From assembly GCA_024734495.1 (NCBI GenBank), contig JALMQS010000073.1:2792740-2856739 (forward strand): a stretch of DNA of 64,000 nucleotides, in the 5' to 3' direction. The notes beneath the pieces were generated by a model. The model had not been told where the DNA came from. It saw only the letters and a list, made by a program, of their open reading frames with translations, and searched no databases. Source of the stretch: Forficula auricularia. Lineage: Eukaryota > Arthropoda > Insecta > Dermaptera > Forficulidae. Below, piece by piece: positions 33,163 through 44,059 of this stretch (within the stretch, counting starts at the first letter, position 1; each line of letters begins with the position of its first letter). The translations under genes were made by a program, and so were the position numbers.

Positions 33163-35228
33163 ACTGTCTTTTGTTTGATATTGTTTTATTTAATACTTTC
33201 AATCTAAAGATTTTTTACTTTTTTAAACTCTGAATGCTTTCAAATACAAACTATTAAATCATATTTTGATTATTTCATTTAATACCCAGAAAAAATATGT
33301 ATAGAAGGGCCAAATCAATAAAATTACTTAAAAATTCATTTCTAACAATGTTAGAGTTAGATTTTATTAAATAACTCACAGGATAGCCAATGCCACGATT
33401 GATTTTTGGCATTTGGGTTAAATATCCGAAGGGGTGAATACAACCCTTCAGGCATATAATAAAATTTATTGAAAACATCTTTGATTCAGTAGAGGGCACT
33501 GGTAATTTTCCTAATAATATATTTGATAGCAGGGTTTGCCAAATTATGTTTCGTTGAAAGTTAGGTGGAATGTGAATAAGTGTTCATTAATGACTATTAA
33601 GGCTTTTTGAACTTAATAATGAGTTATTTATTGGTCATCTTTAAATCACAAATAATAATAATTTAGCATACAATTTATTGAGTTTTTGACAAATTCTTGA
33701 TAGTTAATAACTAGATATCTGGAACATCATTATTTTTACAAAGTGCAATGAAATTTATTTATCATTACAAGAAATGAATATTAGGAGTACCTACCTACAA
33801 TTTTTCATCGAAAAATAAAATTGCTAAATTTAAAATCCTGGATTTCTACTATTCAAGAGAATAATTTTGTTTCAAGCATTGTGTGAATATTTGACTAAAA
33901 TTAAGAAAAAAAATTCTAAGGTAGTTTTAGAACACCTGTACTATATGTCGCTTCAATGTTTTCATTTTTTTATTCATTACGGTTGAAAAGGTTTTCACGA
34001 AACTCATTTGAAAGCTTAAATGAATTATAATTTTAAGCAGTTTAAATCTCTAAAGTACAAAATTTTTTACTGTGAGAAAAACAAACATACATCTAAATGT
34101 AAATATCTATTTACATCAGTCAAGAGGACCGACTCATTGATTTTCTCTGAAGGATAAATAAATAAATAAAAGGATAGAGAACATCAATAATATTAATTAG
34201 GCTGGTTATTGGAATCTTGGATTTGAGAAAATAATTAAAAGATAAATTTCCAAAAGTTGCAACACGTTTCGTCGTATATTTTCGACTTCTTCAGGCAATT
34301 TTTGGGATCCGCTCTCTCGTTAATAGATATATATATACAGACAGACCATTAGACTTTTGCAATGACATAAGATTTTTCACTGGCTTATAAGCTGAAAATT
34401 GAAATTTGTTAGAGAGGTTAATACAAACAGGTGTGCCAAATTTCAGTTCATTTTCTGTGAAAATTATTCAACAACTCTCTTATAATGATTCTTTTATTGT
34501 GTAATAAGTTTAATATTAAGAAATTTTGGATTCCCGTAACCTCGGACACCCCTAATAATAATAATGATTCAATTTTCTTTTGTTTTTCTGGATTTTTCAT
34601 TGAAAACTATAGAAGCTTAAAGATACAAAATATAACCGGTTAAAAAACAACAACATTTTAGCACTAGAAAGAACTTATTACCTTTGCCTGTTCTTGAGTT
34701 TTCGTGGTTATCAACCGACTAAAAATATTTTATGATTGAAAATAATTTCAGACATTAATTTCTAATCAGGATAATTAAAACAAAAATACGAATTCAATAG
34801 TTCAGTAGATTCGAGAGGGAGACTTCGAAATAATTATTTTAATATTTACAAAGTCGATTTCAATTAAGTCTAATTGATATTTATTTACTCTTCTAAAAGA
34901 TCTTGCTCTAGTCCAAATAGGTCTTTCTAGGACAACAAAAATTAAAAATGATTTCTATTTTAGCAAAACTTGTCTGGACCTGTTTTTGGCGCCTTTGTAC
35001 TTTCTATTCTGATAAAAAATACCAGATAGGGATTGTTCTATTCTGAATTCCTTCTTTAATTTCATGTGAATTAAATATAAGATTTTAAAATTTTTAATTC
35101 GACACTAAACGATGACAATTCATATAACTAAAAAATGAATAAAATTCAAGTATTTTTTTTTATAAAGGTAAAAATAATTTATTAATTTATTAAATTTCTT
35201 CCAGAACTTAAGTGACTTGATTTAAATT
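33163..35228. other. AT-rich spacer with one hammerhead-like motif
   Basis: At 34266-34294, minus strand: CTGAAGA, A, stem GTCG/CGAC with an AT loop, GAAACG, preceded and followed by AT-rich DNA without clear arms. Otherwise nothing recognised. Confidence 0.45.
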
Positions 35229-35523
35229 TTTCGTTAAATTGAAGGGTTGGTTTTGTCACAAATATAATAAAACAATAATTTTAATAACTATTTGTATTAT
35301 TTAATTGATAACTATACAGTTTCGGTCACCACTGGTCGACCATCCTCAGTAGCTATCTCTTCAAGACAAAATGACAAATTCCGGTTCTTGAACGAGATAA
35401 CTACTGAGGATGGTCGATCAGTGGTGACCGAAACTGTATAGTTATCAATTAAATAATACAAATAGTTATTAAAATTATTGTTTTATTATATTTGTGACAC
35501 AACCAACCCTTCAATTTAACGAA
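35229..35523. mobile_element. Fold-back element, long near-perfect arms
   Basis: Left arm about 35229-35349 and right arm about 35404-35523 are almost identical in reverse (TCGTTAAATTGAAGGGTTGG and complement; GATAACTATACAGTTTCGG and complement). Both arms hold the apex motif: right, 35404-35434, CTGAGGA, T, GGTC, loop, GACC, GAAAC, then TGTATAG; left, minus strand 35319-35349. The roughly 55-bp centre contains ATGACAAATTCCGGTTCTTG. No target duplication can be separated from the arms. Confidence 0.8.
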
Positions 35524-36600
35524 TAATTTATTAAGAAATTCACTTTTTTTCTGATTTTTCTCACTTGAACTCGAATTTCTGAACCAGGAAAGGTCAAACA
35601 AAATCTAAACATTTCTTTTCGATAGAGACACAAGCATTGTGACCTAGTCTAATATGGTGCCAAGCTACCAAGTAAAATAATCCTCGTCGCTTTCTTAATT
35701 TTAGTCGAAATCTCTTATTCAAGATTTCATAAATATCAACTTAACTACTTAAATGAAAAATTTATAACACACACATATTATAAATATATAATTTGTATAT
35801 ATATATATATACAGCCGCCGAAAGATTATCCGAACCCTGAGGCTGGATCTTATCTCGTCTACTTTTCCTTAAGTATATTATAAATATTTATAAATATTTA
35901 TTAACTAGATGTTAGGACCGCCTTCTTGCTAGCCAGAGGGATTCGTCCCCTGGACCTCGACTTCTCAAAGCCTCTTTATGCTTCAAATGGTCTTCCATAA
36001 TTTCGAATTCTCATAAAAGTGAATTTTACTTTAATTGACTCGAAATGTGAGAGGGTGAAAAAATGAAATTCTAGCCCTTTGAATCAAACTCAATCAAGTT
36101 TTGTATACATAATCTGTAGGGGTGTAGAAATGAAAAAATCGACAACTCGAAATGGGGGGGGGGGGGAATGAAAATTCTAGACCTTTGGACCAAATTCAAC
36201 CAAATTTTGAAGACTATCAAGACAAAGTACATATTCCAAATGGAAAAAAATATTACCCTCCTCCGGGTTGGTAAGGTTCGGAGTGTGATTAGAGTTAGGG
36301 GAAAAGAGAAGACTTCAGGGGACATGTATAAGGTTAGCGGGTTGGATCCAGGGGGGAAGGATAGGGTGGGTGAGATGGAAAGGGATTAGAAAAGACTAGC
36401 AAGAGGCCTGCCGGTACAATTGACTAACCTTAATTTTATTTATAAAGATATATATTTTTATTTAAATATAAATATTTCTTTAATTTATTCTAACTTGTAT
36501 TCAAGAACTTATGAAAATTTAAAAAAATTGCATGGCGACATAAATTGCCACATTATTGATTTGATAAATCTTTTAAATGAAATAGACGATTGGGTGAAAG
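35524..36600. other. Spacer with G13 run and repeat fragment
   Basis: G13 at 36154-36166. CTTTGGACCAAATTCAACCA at 36181-36200 is also found at 47033 and resembles the inverse of the tandem units at 43381-43740, so it belongs to a dispersed repeat. Open frames here are low-complexity. Confidence 0.4.
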
Positions 36601-36609
36601 TAGATATAT

Positions 36610-36680
36610 TTATTTCATGTCAGAAGACTTCACCCCTCATGAGTCGAACCCGAGTGTCAAACATGCTTTCTGGTACTTAT
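36610..36680 (-). repeat. tRNA-like repeat
   Basis: Minus strand: AGCATGTTTGACACTCGG, GGTTCGACTC (B-box-like), ATGAGGGGTGAAGTC, TTCTGACATGAAATAAA. Same family as 23630-23710 and 41545-41640. Confidence 0.5.
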
Positions 36681-36744
36681 AAATATTTATTACTTTATAA
36701 TGAAAGGCAGTCCATAAATTATTTACTTTTATTCAATTTCCGAC

Positions 36745-36773
36745 GTTTCGGAGACTTTTTTCTCCTTCTTTAG
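36745..36773 (-). ncRNA. Hammerhead-like motif, core mutated
   Basis: CTAAAGA (G of CTGANGA changed to A), A, stem GGAG/CTCC, GAAACGTCGG. No obvious inverted partner arm. A relic of the same family as other apices. Confidence 0.35.
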
Positions 36774-36939
36774 GGTCTACAAAACAAAAATGGGACTTGG
36801 CTGCAATTATAATCATTCGTTATCATGCACACATCATCATACAATACACAATATAGTTCAATATCAATACCATCATTACAATAATAAGAAATCAAACAGA
36901 GGAGAAAGACATTTAACTTACATTGAATAGTTATTGATG

Positions 36940-37380
36940 GGTGAGTATAATTCGGTTCCCATTTGTTAGGTCATTTTCTGTTTGTTCCGCGAAGCTCTGG
37001 AATAAAATTCCAGCAAGTGTGAGAGGGGCGAAGTCTCTCGGCGCTTTTAAGGCAAGGTATTTCGATCTATTAATGAGTCAGCAGAAGGCTGGTTGATGGG
37101 TGGAGTGAGGCTGAGTTGTTGTATTTTAAATTTATTTTGTTCATGCAGATCATTTTGTGTTATGTATATATATTTTTTTGTATTTCGATTTCTTTTGTCA
37201 ATTAATTTCAATAATTTTTTCTTTTATTTTTAAATGTTAAATGAAATTGTTTTTGTACTCTCTGGCTTGAATTGAATTATTGTAAGCAGATCTTTTTTTT
37301 TCTTAATGTAATATAATTTGTTTCTGTTATGCTCCAGGAGAATTTTATTCTCAGAGCAAAATAAAATCTATCTATCTATC
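36940..37380 (+). pseudogene. LINE reverse-transcriptase ORF C-terminus
   Basis: The frame 36950-37109 reads IIRFPFVRSFSVCSAKLWN, KIPASVRGAKSLGAFK, ARYFDLLMSQQKAG and stops: the R.WN.LP..V....SL..FK pattern closing the ORF2 of Jockey/CR1-type non-LTR elements. The AT-rich untranslated part runs to an AATAAAATCTATCTATCTATC tail at about 37364. A 5'-truncated copy of a family distinct from the one at 59160. Confidence 0.7.
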
Positions 37381-38690
37381 TTTCAGTGATAGCAACAATT
37401 TTACAATATTTTCCAACATTATACATTATTGTACCATAAGTGTAGTTGGTTATCTGATGAATCAGTTAGAATTCGTTATACTTAATGATTAATTAATCCC
37501 GACCTCAGCTTAGATGTGCGGGTAAATATACTGAGTATAAATTATTTATTTATACAATACAATACAAGAAGTGTGACATTAAACAAATATAATATTGATA
37601 TACATTTTTTCCCCCTTATTATTATTTTTTTTTTTATTAAATTTCTATAACATTCTATTCCTTAAAATTCTACCATAACAAACATTACTATTCAAATCAG
37701 TATATATTGATTATTGGACATGATTGAAATTAATTATAAGTGTTTATCTAAAAAAATTTTTTTCATTAAAACCTACTTATTTCGCTTACCAGTCCGTCTT
37801 TCTAAGAAAATAAATAAAATTAAATATTTATTACATTTCATATAGTATTATATAATTATTTATTAGATTGTAAAATATATACTAGTAGGTATATATTATT
37901 TTTTGAGCCCCGGGCCCACTTCAGAAGGTAGGCCCCGGGGCTGCTGCCCCTACTGCCTCCCCTATCGGCCTCTATATGCTAGGTATATATAATATACTTT
38001 CCAATATTGTTAAATAAAATTTGATCTTGTCATATAATATGAATAGTCAAATTATAAATGGAATTACTTTTGTTTATTTGCTAAATACATAATAAAATAA
38101 ATGTAAGTGTAAATAAGTAAAATGAATGTTTTACCATAATCAAGATCATGATTGATGCCATTTGATCCATCTAAAATAAAAGAAGACGGAATATGGCGAG
38201 AATAAAATGGACATAGAGAAGCCAGCCAGCCCTTGTTCCCTGATTGGCTTTTTATTACATTTACTTCATGAACCCTCCCCAACTTCAGAGCTTGCCCTTA
38301 TTCTTCCCTAAACACAGGGTGTCAAAAAGGCAACCCTATACTTTTTCCACTAGAATAGCTACTATTGACTTAGACCTTTTTTATTTGTTATATTAAAAGA
38401 GCAAGGGCAGGTGAATGAATGAATCAATTTCCAATGGAAAGGTCAAAGATATTTAAACGATTCAACTGAAAAGCTAGCATGCCTAATTTTGTGTATTTAT
38501 CAATTATTTTGTATTTATTTATTCTAGCGTTTTTTTCTCTTGTAAAAGTTTCTTTTCAAAATCCTTCGGATTAGATAATGATAATATTTTATTGATTGAT
38601 GGATGTTTTTAAATGTTATTTAAACAAAAGTTATTCCGTAATAAGGGAAAATTCAGAATTCATTTTAAAAGAACTTTTATTTCTTTTAGT
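37381..38690. other. Spacer with a GC-rich palindromic patch
   Basis: 37905-37945 (GAGCCCCGGGCCCACTTC, AGAAGGTAGGCCCCGGGGC) is a GC-rich imperfect palindrome followed by CTGCTGCCCCTACTGCCTCC in otherwise very AT-rich DNA. No gene. Confidence 0.4.
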
Positions 38691-38698
38691 AATTAACC

Positions 38699-39080
38699 GA
38701 CTTCAAAAAAGGAGGAGGTTCTCAATTCAACTGATTTTTTTTTTGTATCTATGTTATTTACCTGATATCTTCGCCAATTGTGAACCGATTTGGATGTTTT
38801 TTTTGCATTGGGTTCAGTATAGTTTCCGATTGGTCCCGTTTTTTTTTCATTGGTATTGGACCTTTTTTTGTTATGTTTGTTCAGACATAACTTCTTTGTT
38901 TATGAACCGATTTTAATGATTATTTCTGTGTTTGGATCAGTATAACTCCAAGATATTCAAGATACCTATTTATTTATTTATTTTATGTATGTTCAGCGAG
39001 AACTTTTTGACACGTGGACCGATTTAGATGATTTTTTTTATTGGAAAGGGTATTTAGAGATGATCCCATATTAATTTGGT
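38699..39080 (+). repeat. ACCGACTTCAAAAAAGGAGG repeat
   Basis: ACCGACTTCAAAAAAGGAGG then AGGTTCTCAATTCAACTG, with repeated GTGAACCGATTT, GATGATTTTTTTTATTGG-type segments. This repeat is well known across insect genomes, often flanked in both directions by ACCGACTTCAAAAA. The 106-codon frame inside is an artefact of its T-rich composition. Confidence 0.6.
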
Positions 39081-39372
39081 CAAGTTCTGATGATATGATC
39101 AATGACGAAATAACGTAAATCTCCAATTCTTATGAGCAAATAATCGAAATTATAATAAATAAAATCTTTTATAAAAAAAACAATCTTAAAACTTTCATTT
39201 AAAACCCCCAAACGTTTCGAGAGAATTTCTATATTTATGAATTGAATTTTATTATCATTGTCTGAATCATTCGCCCTACGCTTTCCTTACGAGATGGATG
39301 CAAGTTATTATATTAAGTCACTATTAATAACATCACTAAAAGAGAAAAATAAAAATAATTTTTATAAAAAAA

Positions 39373-39760
39373 AAACCGATTTCAAAAAAATTAAATGCAA
39401 CAAATAAAATAATAAGTACTAAAAAATAAAATAAAATGAACTAAAAGGTATGAAATAATTATCTAATTTAAGTTACAATTAAACGACGAAATATTAACAT
39501 GAAATCACTTTTTGAAGTCGGTGCTAAACAAACTATATAAGTGAGGTACCTCGCTAAACGTACTAACTAAGATCCGTCGAGTTCGATTCATAAAATGTAT
39601 ATTTTTGGCACCGACTTCAAAAAGTGATTTCATGTTAATATTTCGTCGTTTAGTTGTAACTAAATAAGATAATTATTTCATACCTTTTAGTGCATTTTAT
39701 TTGATTTTTGAGTTCTTATTATTTCATTTGTTGCATTTAATTTTTTTGAAGTCGGTTTTA
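39373..39760. mobile_element. Fold-back, ACCGACTTCAAAAA type
   Basis: Outer arms AAACCGATTTCAAAAAAATT and AATTTTTTTGAAGTCGGTTT; inner arms AACGACGAAATATTAACATG, AAATCACTTTTTGAAGTCGG and complements at about 39606-39650. The 60-bp centre has GAGGTACCTCGCTAAACG. Related to 38699-39080 by the ACCGACTTCAAAAA core. No coding content. Confidence 0.75.
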
Positions 39761-39764
39761 TTTT

Positions 39765-40426
39765 TTTTTATATTTATTATATTTTGCATAATAAGTAAGT
39801 AATGTTAGATTTTTTTCTCAAAATTGAATTAAGATAAAAAAATTTGAGCGAAAACAAGATCTACAAAAAAAGAGTGCATTAATATTAAAAAAACAATTTT
39901 TTTTAACATTGTTATTTGAGAATTAATTAATTGGATTGGAGCCCAGGGCTCCCTTCCATTACTTTGCAATTAAAAATTCTCCCAGTCCGTCTCTCTCCAA
40001 AGAGAAAATTTCTTCATAATATATTAATATTAGTATATATAGATGATAATTACTTTTCTGTAGTTCACTCTATTCAAAGCTTTTGAAAACTCGTGCTTTT
40101 GTTTTTTAAGGTTTGGTACTAGAATCGAAAAAACTAATCCTTATGGTGAGACTTTTTGTTGTTACTTAGTCTTTCAGTCCTTGAAATTTGTACTAATGGT
40201 TAGATGATGTGTAAAGAGTCAAAATCGATGGAGATACCTACTTTTAAAAACATCATTTTAAATTCTATTAAACATATTTTTTTCATAGCGAAAAGTTAAA
40301 GAAATCACTTTCTAAGTTAATAATCTTTTATATGGTGAAACTTTGGTATTCTTCTAAAAAATTCTATTAAAGGATTGAGGCTCATAAACTAACCCTAGTA
40401 GCACAATATTTCAAACTATATAGTAA
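39765..40426. other. AT-rich spacer
   Basis: No gene or repeat recognised. Confidence 0.45.
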
Positions 40427-40689
40427 CCATATAGTTAATAAAATAAGGAGTGTGTAGTTTCACAGTGAATGAAATAAAACTCAAAGAGGTTTATACAAAC
40501 TCATTATATTTCGGATTATTAGTCCATCATCAGGAGTTTACAGGTTAAAACAGTTTTATAAACGTTTTTTGAGTTTTATTTCATTCACTGTGAAACTACA
40601 CACCCTTTACTTTATTAATTAATATCATGTTTCACCTAAAACCTACACCACTTTCTCTAACTATAAAAAAAAAAAAATAGCCATATAGT
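40427..40689. mobile_element. Fold-back retroposon, type C, with A13 tail
   Basis: 9-bp direct repeats CCATATAGT at 40427-40435 and 40681-40689. Arms GTGTGTAGTTTCACAGTGAA and complement, with AACTCATTATATTTCGGATT at the apex. Minus strand 40508-40533: CTGATGA, T, GGA, loop, TCC, GAAAT. The right end carries the family terminus CATGTTTCACCTAAAACC, TACACCACTTTCTC, then A13 immediately before the duplication, as expected of a retroposed RNA. Confidence 0.88.
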
Positions 40690-41045
40690 GCCTATATAGA
40701 TTCTTACAAAGGATTGAACATATAAACTTAAATTTTACAAGTTAAATGTATTTATTTTCTCAAAATCAAAAATTTTATTAAAATTTTAATTGAATGAAAA
40801 TTAGGGAAGGTTGAATTTTTTGTCGAGTTGAAAATAAAAATTAAGGGGTTTGAGGGATTCTTGTAAAGATTTCTTTAAGTAGAATAAGACAAAAAAATTT
40901 AAATTTTTTTAACTTTATAATGGTATGAGAGCTCAAAATTGGTCATTATTGTACTATCGACAATGAGAATTTAAAAATTGCTTAACTTAAAATGATAAAA
41001 ATAATCCATGAGCACATTATCTTCTTTTCAAAGACAAATAAGAAC
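40690..41045. other. AT-rich spacer, part of a dispersed repeat
   Basis: 40900-41045 contains TTTTAACTTTATAATGGTAT and AAATAAGAACATATTTGATA, loosely shared with 25550 and 28960. No gene. Confidence 0.4.
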
Positions 41046-41342
41046 ATATTTGATATCTGAAAGTTTCTAATGGGAATTGAGGACAAGTTTTTTGTGTGAT
41101 TTTTTTATTTTTCAACCAACGTTTGGTGACTTTGTGGACTTCGACAGGGCTTCAAATAAGAAAATAATGTACTTTAGACCAATGTGTGGTGTAACTATTT
41201 GAAGCTCCTGAAGAAGTCGCCCAAAGTCGACGAAATGTTGGTTGAAAAATAAAAAAATCGCACAAAAAACTTGTCCTTAATTCCCATTATAAACTTTCGA
41301 ATTAATACACATTATAGACGGAAATAATAATATTTGATATCT
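41046..41342. mobile_element. Fold-back retroposon with ribozyme-like apex
   Basis: 13-bp direct repeats ATATTTGATATCT at 41046-41058 and 41330-41342. Arms: GGACAAGTTTTTTGTGTG and TTTTTCAACCAACGTTT on the left, complements at about 41240-41285. Right apex at 41208-41236: CTGAAGA, A, GTCG, loop, CGAC, GAAAT. The right side has an extra AT-rich tail of about 30 bp beyond the arm. Confidence 0.82.
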
Positions 41343-41544
41343 TAAGTATTTTGGAAGATATAAGACACAGAACCTTAGGTATGTGGATCCGATTCTCTCT
41401 TGGTGACATATTTTTTAACGACCTAGTGACCCACTAGAAGTCTACGAAGTCAGCAGTGACTCTTTCTTCAAAATTTGCAAGACATTTTAAAAATCGTGGT
41501 GTCTTCTTCTAAATCCGAGTGGTTAAAGATAATTTTTATTACAT
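41343..41544. other. Spacer
   Basis: No gene recognised. Confidence 0.45.
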
Positions 41545-41640
41545 GTCAGAAGGATTGGGTGATACTTTGAGAATTAAACCCGAGTGCCAAAAAGCAATCT
41601 AGGCCAATGGCTACCCTTGGAGATGGTCCTATAAATCTGA
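41545..41640 (-). repeat. tRNA-like repeat
   Basis: Plus strand landmarks ACATGTCAGAAGGATTGGG, GAATTAAACCCGAGTGCC and CAATCTAGGCCAATGGCTAC parallel the core at 25988-26097. The B box on the minus strand is CACTCGGGTTTAATTC, with the G of GGTTCGA lost. Confidence 0.5.
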
Positions 41641-41766
41641 GTAAAAAATTATCAGTCATAAACTTATTCTTCATCATGAAAATTTCCCAGTCAAGTAAAT
41701 TTAAACATACGGCCAAACTTAGATAGAATTTAAACAGAAATTGGTGGGAATTTTAATTTTTTAATA

Positions 41767-42199
41767 CAGTGAAACCCCTCAAATCCGAACTAATTGGAGC
41801 TATAGCCTGTTAGAATTTCAATTTCTTTGTATTAGCCGAAAAGTTTTTGATTAAGTGAACGGTGTTGATTTTAAATTATGGAAAGAAAACGAAAACACAG
41901 TTCTTGTACCGTAGAAAAAAAACTGAAAGCTTTAAAGCTGGGAAATGTTTGACAAAGTTGGCTGGTGAGTTGGTGTTGGTAAAGCAACAATCAGTGACTG
42001 GAAAAAAAAGTGTCAAAATTGAACAGCTTTGCAATGTAACAAATGATAAAACCTTAAAAGAACGCCATCACGTAACAGTTTCGGTAAATGAAAAAATTGA
42101 TGCAGTTTTTTGTGTCAAACTTAACTTTGTCAACAAAAAACTCGTTCGGATTTCCCGGGATTTCAGATTTACGGGGTTCGGATTTGAGGGGTTTCACTG
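41767..42199 (+). mobile_element. pogo/Tigger-like element, deleted
   Basis: Starts CAGTGAAACCCCTCAAATCC after TA (41765-41766) and ends GGATTTGAGGGGTTTCACTG, followed by CA in place of TA. A 20-bp terminal inverted repeat with a near-perfect match. Inside is the N-terminal DNA-binding part of a pogo transposase, then the right end; the DDD catalytic part is deleted. Confidence 0.8.
41878..42110 (+). pseudogene. pogo transposase N-terminus, frameshifted
   Basis: ATG at 41878 gives MERKRKHSSCTVEKKLKALK, the CENP-B/pogo helix-turn-helix start, then a stop. The motif continues in other frames as LAGEL, GVGKATISDWKKK and CNVTNDKTLKERHHVTVSVNEKI, so at least two one-base shifts have occurred. Confidence 0.75.
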
Positions 42200-43380
42200 C
42201 ATTTTCAAAACTCAAATGGCACACATTGGAATTGACTATTCTGGAAATTAAAATAAAAGTTAATTTTGCCAATAGAATTTGATTATATTAGAAAACATTC
42301 TCTAGGTAAATATATATTCGACAAATATTATTTCGTGAGCTATAAAATAATTAGCTTGTAAGATAAATGAAATAATAGAGCAAACTATTGGGTCTAGTAT
42401 GTTTGAATAGATTATTTAATATCCCATTAAAGATTTATTTTCTAATTTTGATTTCGAAGTCCTACCCTTGAGCACGAGCCAATCTCGCAAATGGCCGTTT
42501 TGTTTTTTTTGTTTTTAACAAAAACGTTTTAGTAAAAAATATTTTTTTCTCCTCAATTTCATTTCTCTCCACATTACGCAAAATAAAATCAATAAATAGG
42601 GAAAATGAAAAAAATAAAGTAAATAAATAAAAAGGATCAAAGAAAAATTATAACTGTTTTGTCTGATGCTCAATAAATAAATGTCTTAATAAACCAATCC
42701 AATATTTTATTGACAAATAGTCACCTTAGTTATTTATTCAATATCATTCTTCCGTGGTATCAATGTCAAGATTTAGAAATAAATTTTACTTTAGTCGATA
42801 AAACAACTCCAGGGTTTATGTCTCTGCTTCAACTTCTTGTTGAATTATTCAAAAACCTATTTCAATCGAATACCTATTATTTTTTTATCTAAATAATTTA
42901 ATTCATTTATTTATTCATAGAAATATTTTTTCGATTATAATTATTATGTAGATACATGATATCTCAATTAACCATTTAGATAAATTAATTGAATTTTCAC
43001 TGGTAATTTGGGATATCGTTACACACCTTCGTAGTTGCTAATACATATAAAATATCCATAAAGAGAGTATATATCGTAATATTAATTGGTTCTAGCAACT
43101 ACTGATATTAACTATTGTCATAAAGTAAAATAAGCCAGTAGGTAAAAAATTAAAAAAATTTCAAATTGAAAATATTTCGTTTAAGCTAGGATTTATCAAC
43201 CTTGCAATAAATACTTAGAACTAAGAATTAAATTCAAAATATTATTTTCAGAATAGCAGAGTTGATGACTTATGAAATAAGCTGACGTGTTCTGATGTGG
43301 CTATCCACTTGACTTTACCATACAACCTGGCATCTCACTTATATGTAATATTTAACAAAATTACTTATAATCATGTAGGG
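42200..43380. other. AT-rich spacer
   Basis: No gene or repeat recognised; a 60-codon frame at 42710-42892 has no motif. Confidence 0.45.
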
Positions 43381-43740
43381 GGGTTAGTTTGTGCATTTTT
43401 AAGTTACTGTGTGCTATACAAAATTTGGTTGAGTTTGGAACAAGACCCTATATTTTCATTTTTTGACCCTCCCCAACCCATTTTCGGCCGTTAGTTTTTG
43501 CATTTTTAGAATTCTGGGGTCCCTCTGATTATGTATACAAAATTTGCTTGAGTTTGGAACAAGAGCCTATATTTTCATTTTTTGACCCTACACCTCCCCT
43601 TCCCTACCAATTTTGGGCTGTTAGTTTTTGCATTTTTAGACTTCTGGGGTCGCTCTTAATCTCACTGGACCAAAACTACGTGTGAAATTTGGTTTCGATA
43701 TTCCCACTAGATTTTGAGCTAGCTCGTCCACAAAAATTTG
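43381..43740 (+). repeat. Tandem repeat, three units of 107-130 bp
   Basis: Units start at 43384, 43491 and 43621 with TTAGTTTTTGCATTTTTAGA, then CTGGGGTC, TATACAAAATTTG, TTGAGTTTGGAACAAGA and CCTATATTTTCATTTTTTGA. Units 2 and 3 are closest. CAAATTTTGTATAC-type sequence is also found in reverse at 36095. Followed by (ACTA)n-like ACTAACTAACTAACTAAC at about 43770. Confidence 0.7.
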
Positions 43741-43744
43741 GTAA

Positions 43745-44005
43745 CGCACAGACTAACAGACAACCAGACTAACTAACTAACTAACAGACATTTTGACAAA
43801 ACAATTATTATCTCGAAAAATATAATTTTTTCGATGTTCACTTATAAGAGCTTTTTTGTAGAGCGAAATGCCATGGCTTCGCTCAATTTTTTTAATCAAA
43901 ATAGTTTCAGCCGTTTTTGAGATATTTTGAAAAAAAGAAGGAAAAAACACTTTTTTCATGCACGATTACACTACTTGACCATACCCTGTATGGTAAAGTA
44001 AAAAT
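43745..44005. other. Spacer
   Basis: Short ACTA repeat at its start; otherwise nothing recognised. Confidence 0.4.
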
Positions 44006-44007
44006 TA

Positions 44008-44059
44008 ATGAGGTTGTCCTCTGCTTGATGCAAATAAACATATAGGTATACCAATATTA
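44008..44059 (+). mobile_element. Fold-back type B arm fragment
   Basis: GAGGTTGTCCTCTGCTTGAT then GCAAATAAACATATAGGTAT is the left arm of the 10731-11299 type. The MITE at 44060 lies directly against it, so the arm was probably cut by that insertion; an arm-like TATATATATATGTTATCG follows on the other side. Confidence 0.55.

Noticed and set aside
38596..38916. 106-codon frame resembling a membrane protein
   Set aside because: The hydrophobic look comes from T-rich translation of the ACCGACTTCAAAAA repeat.
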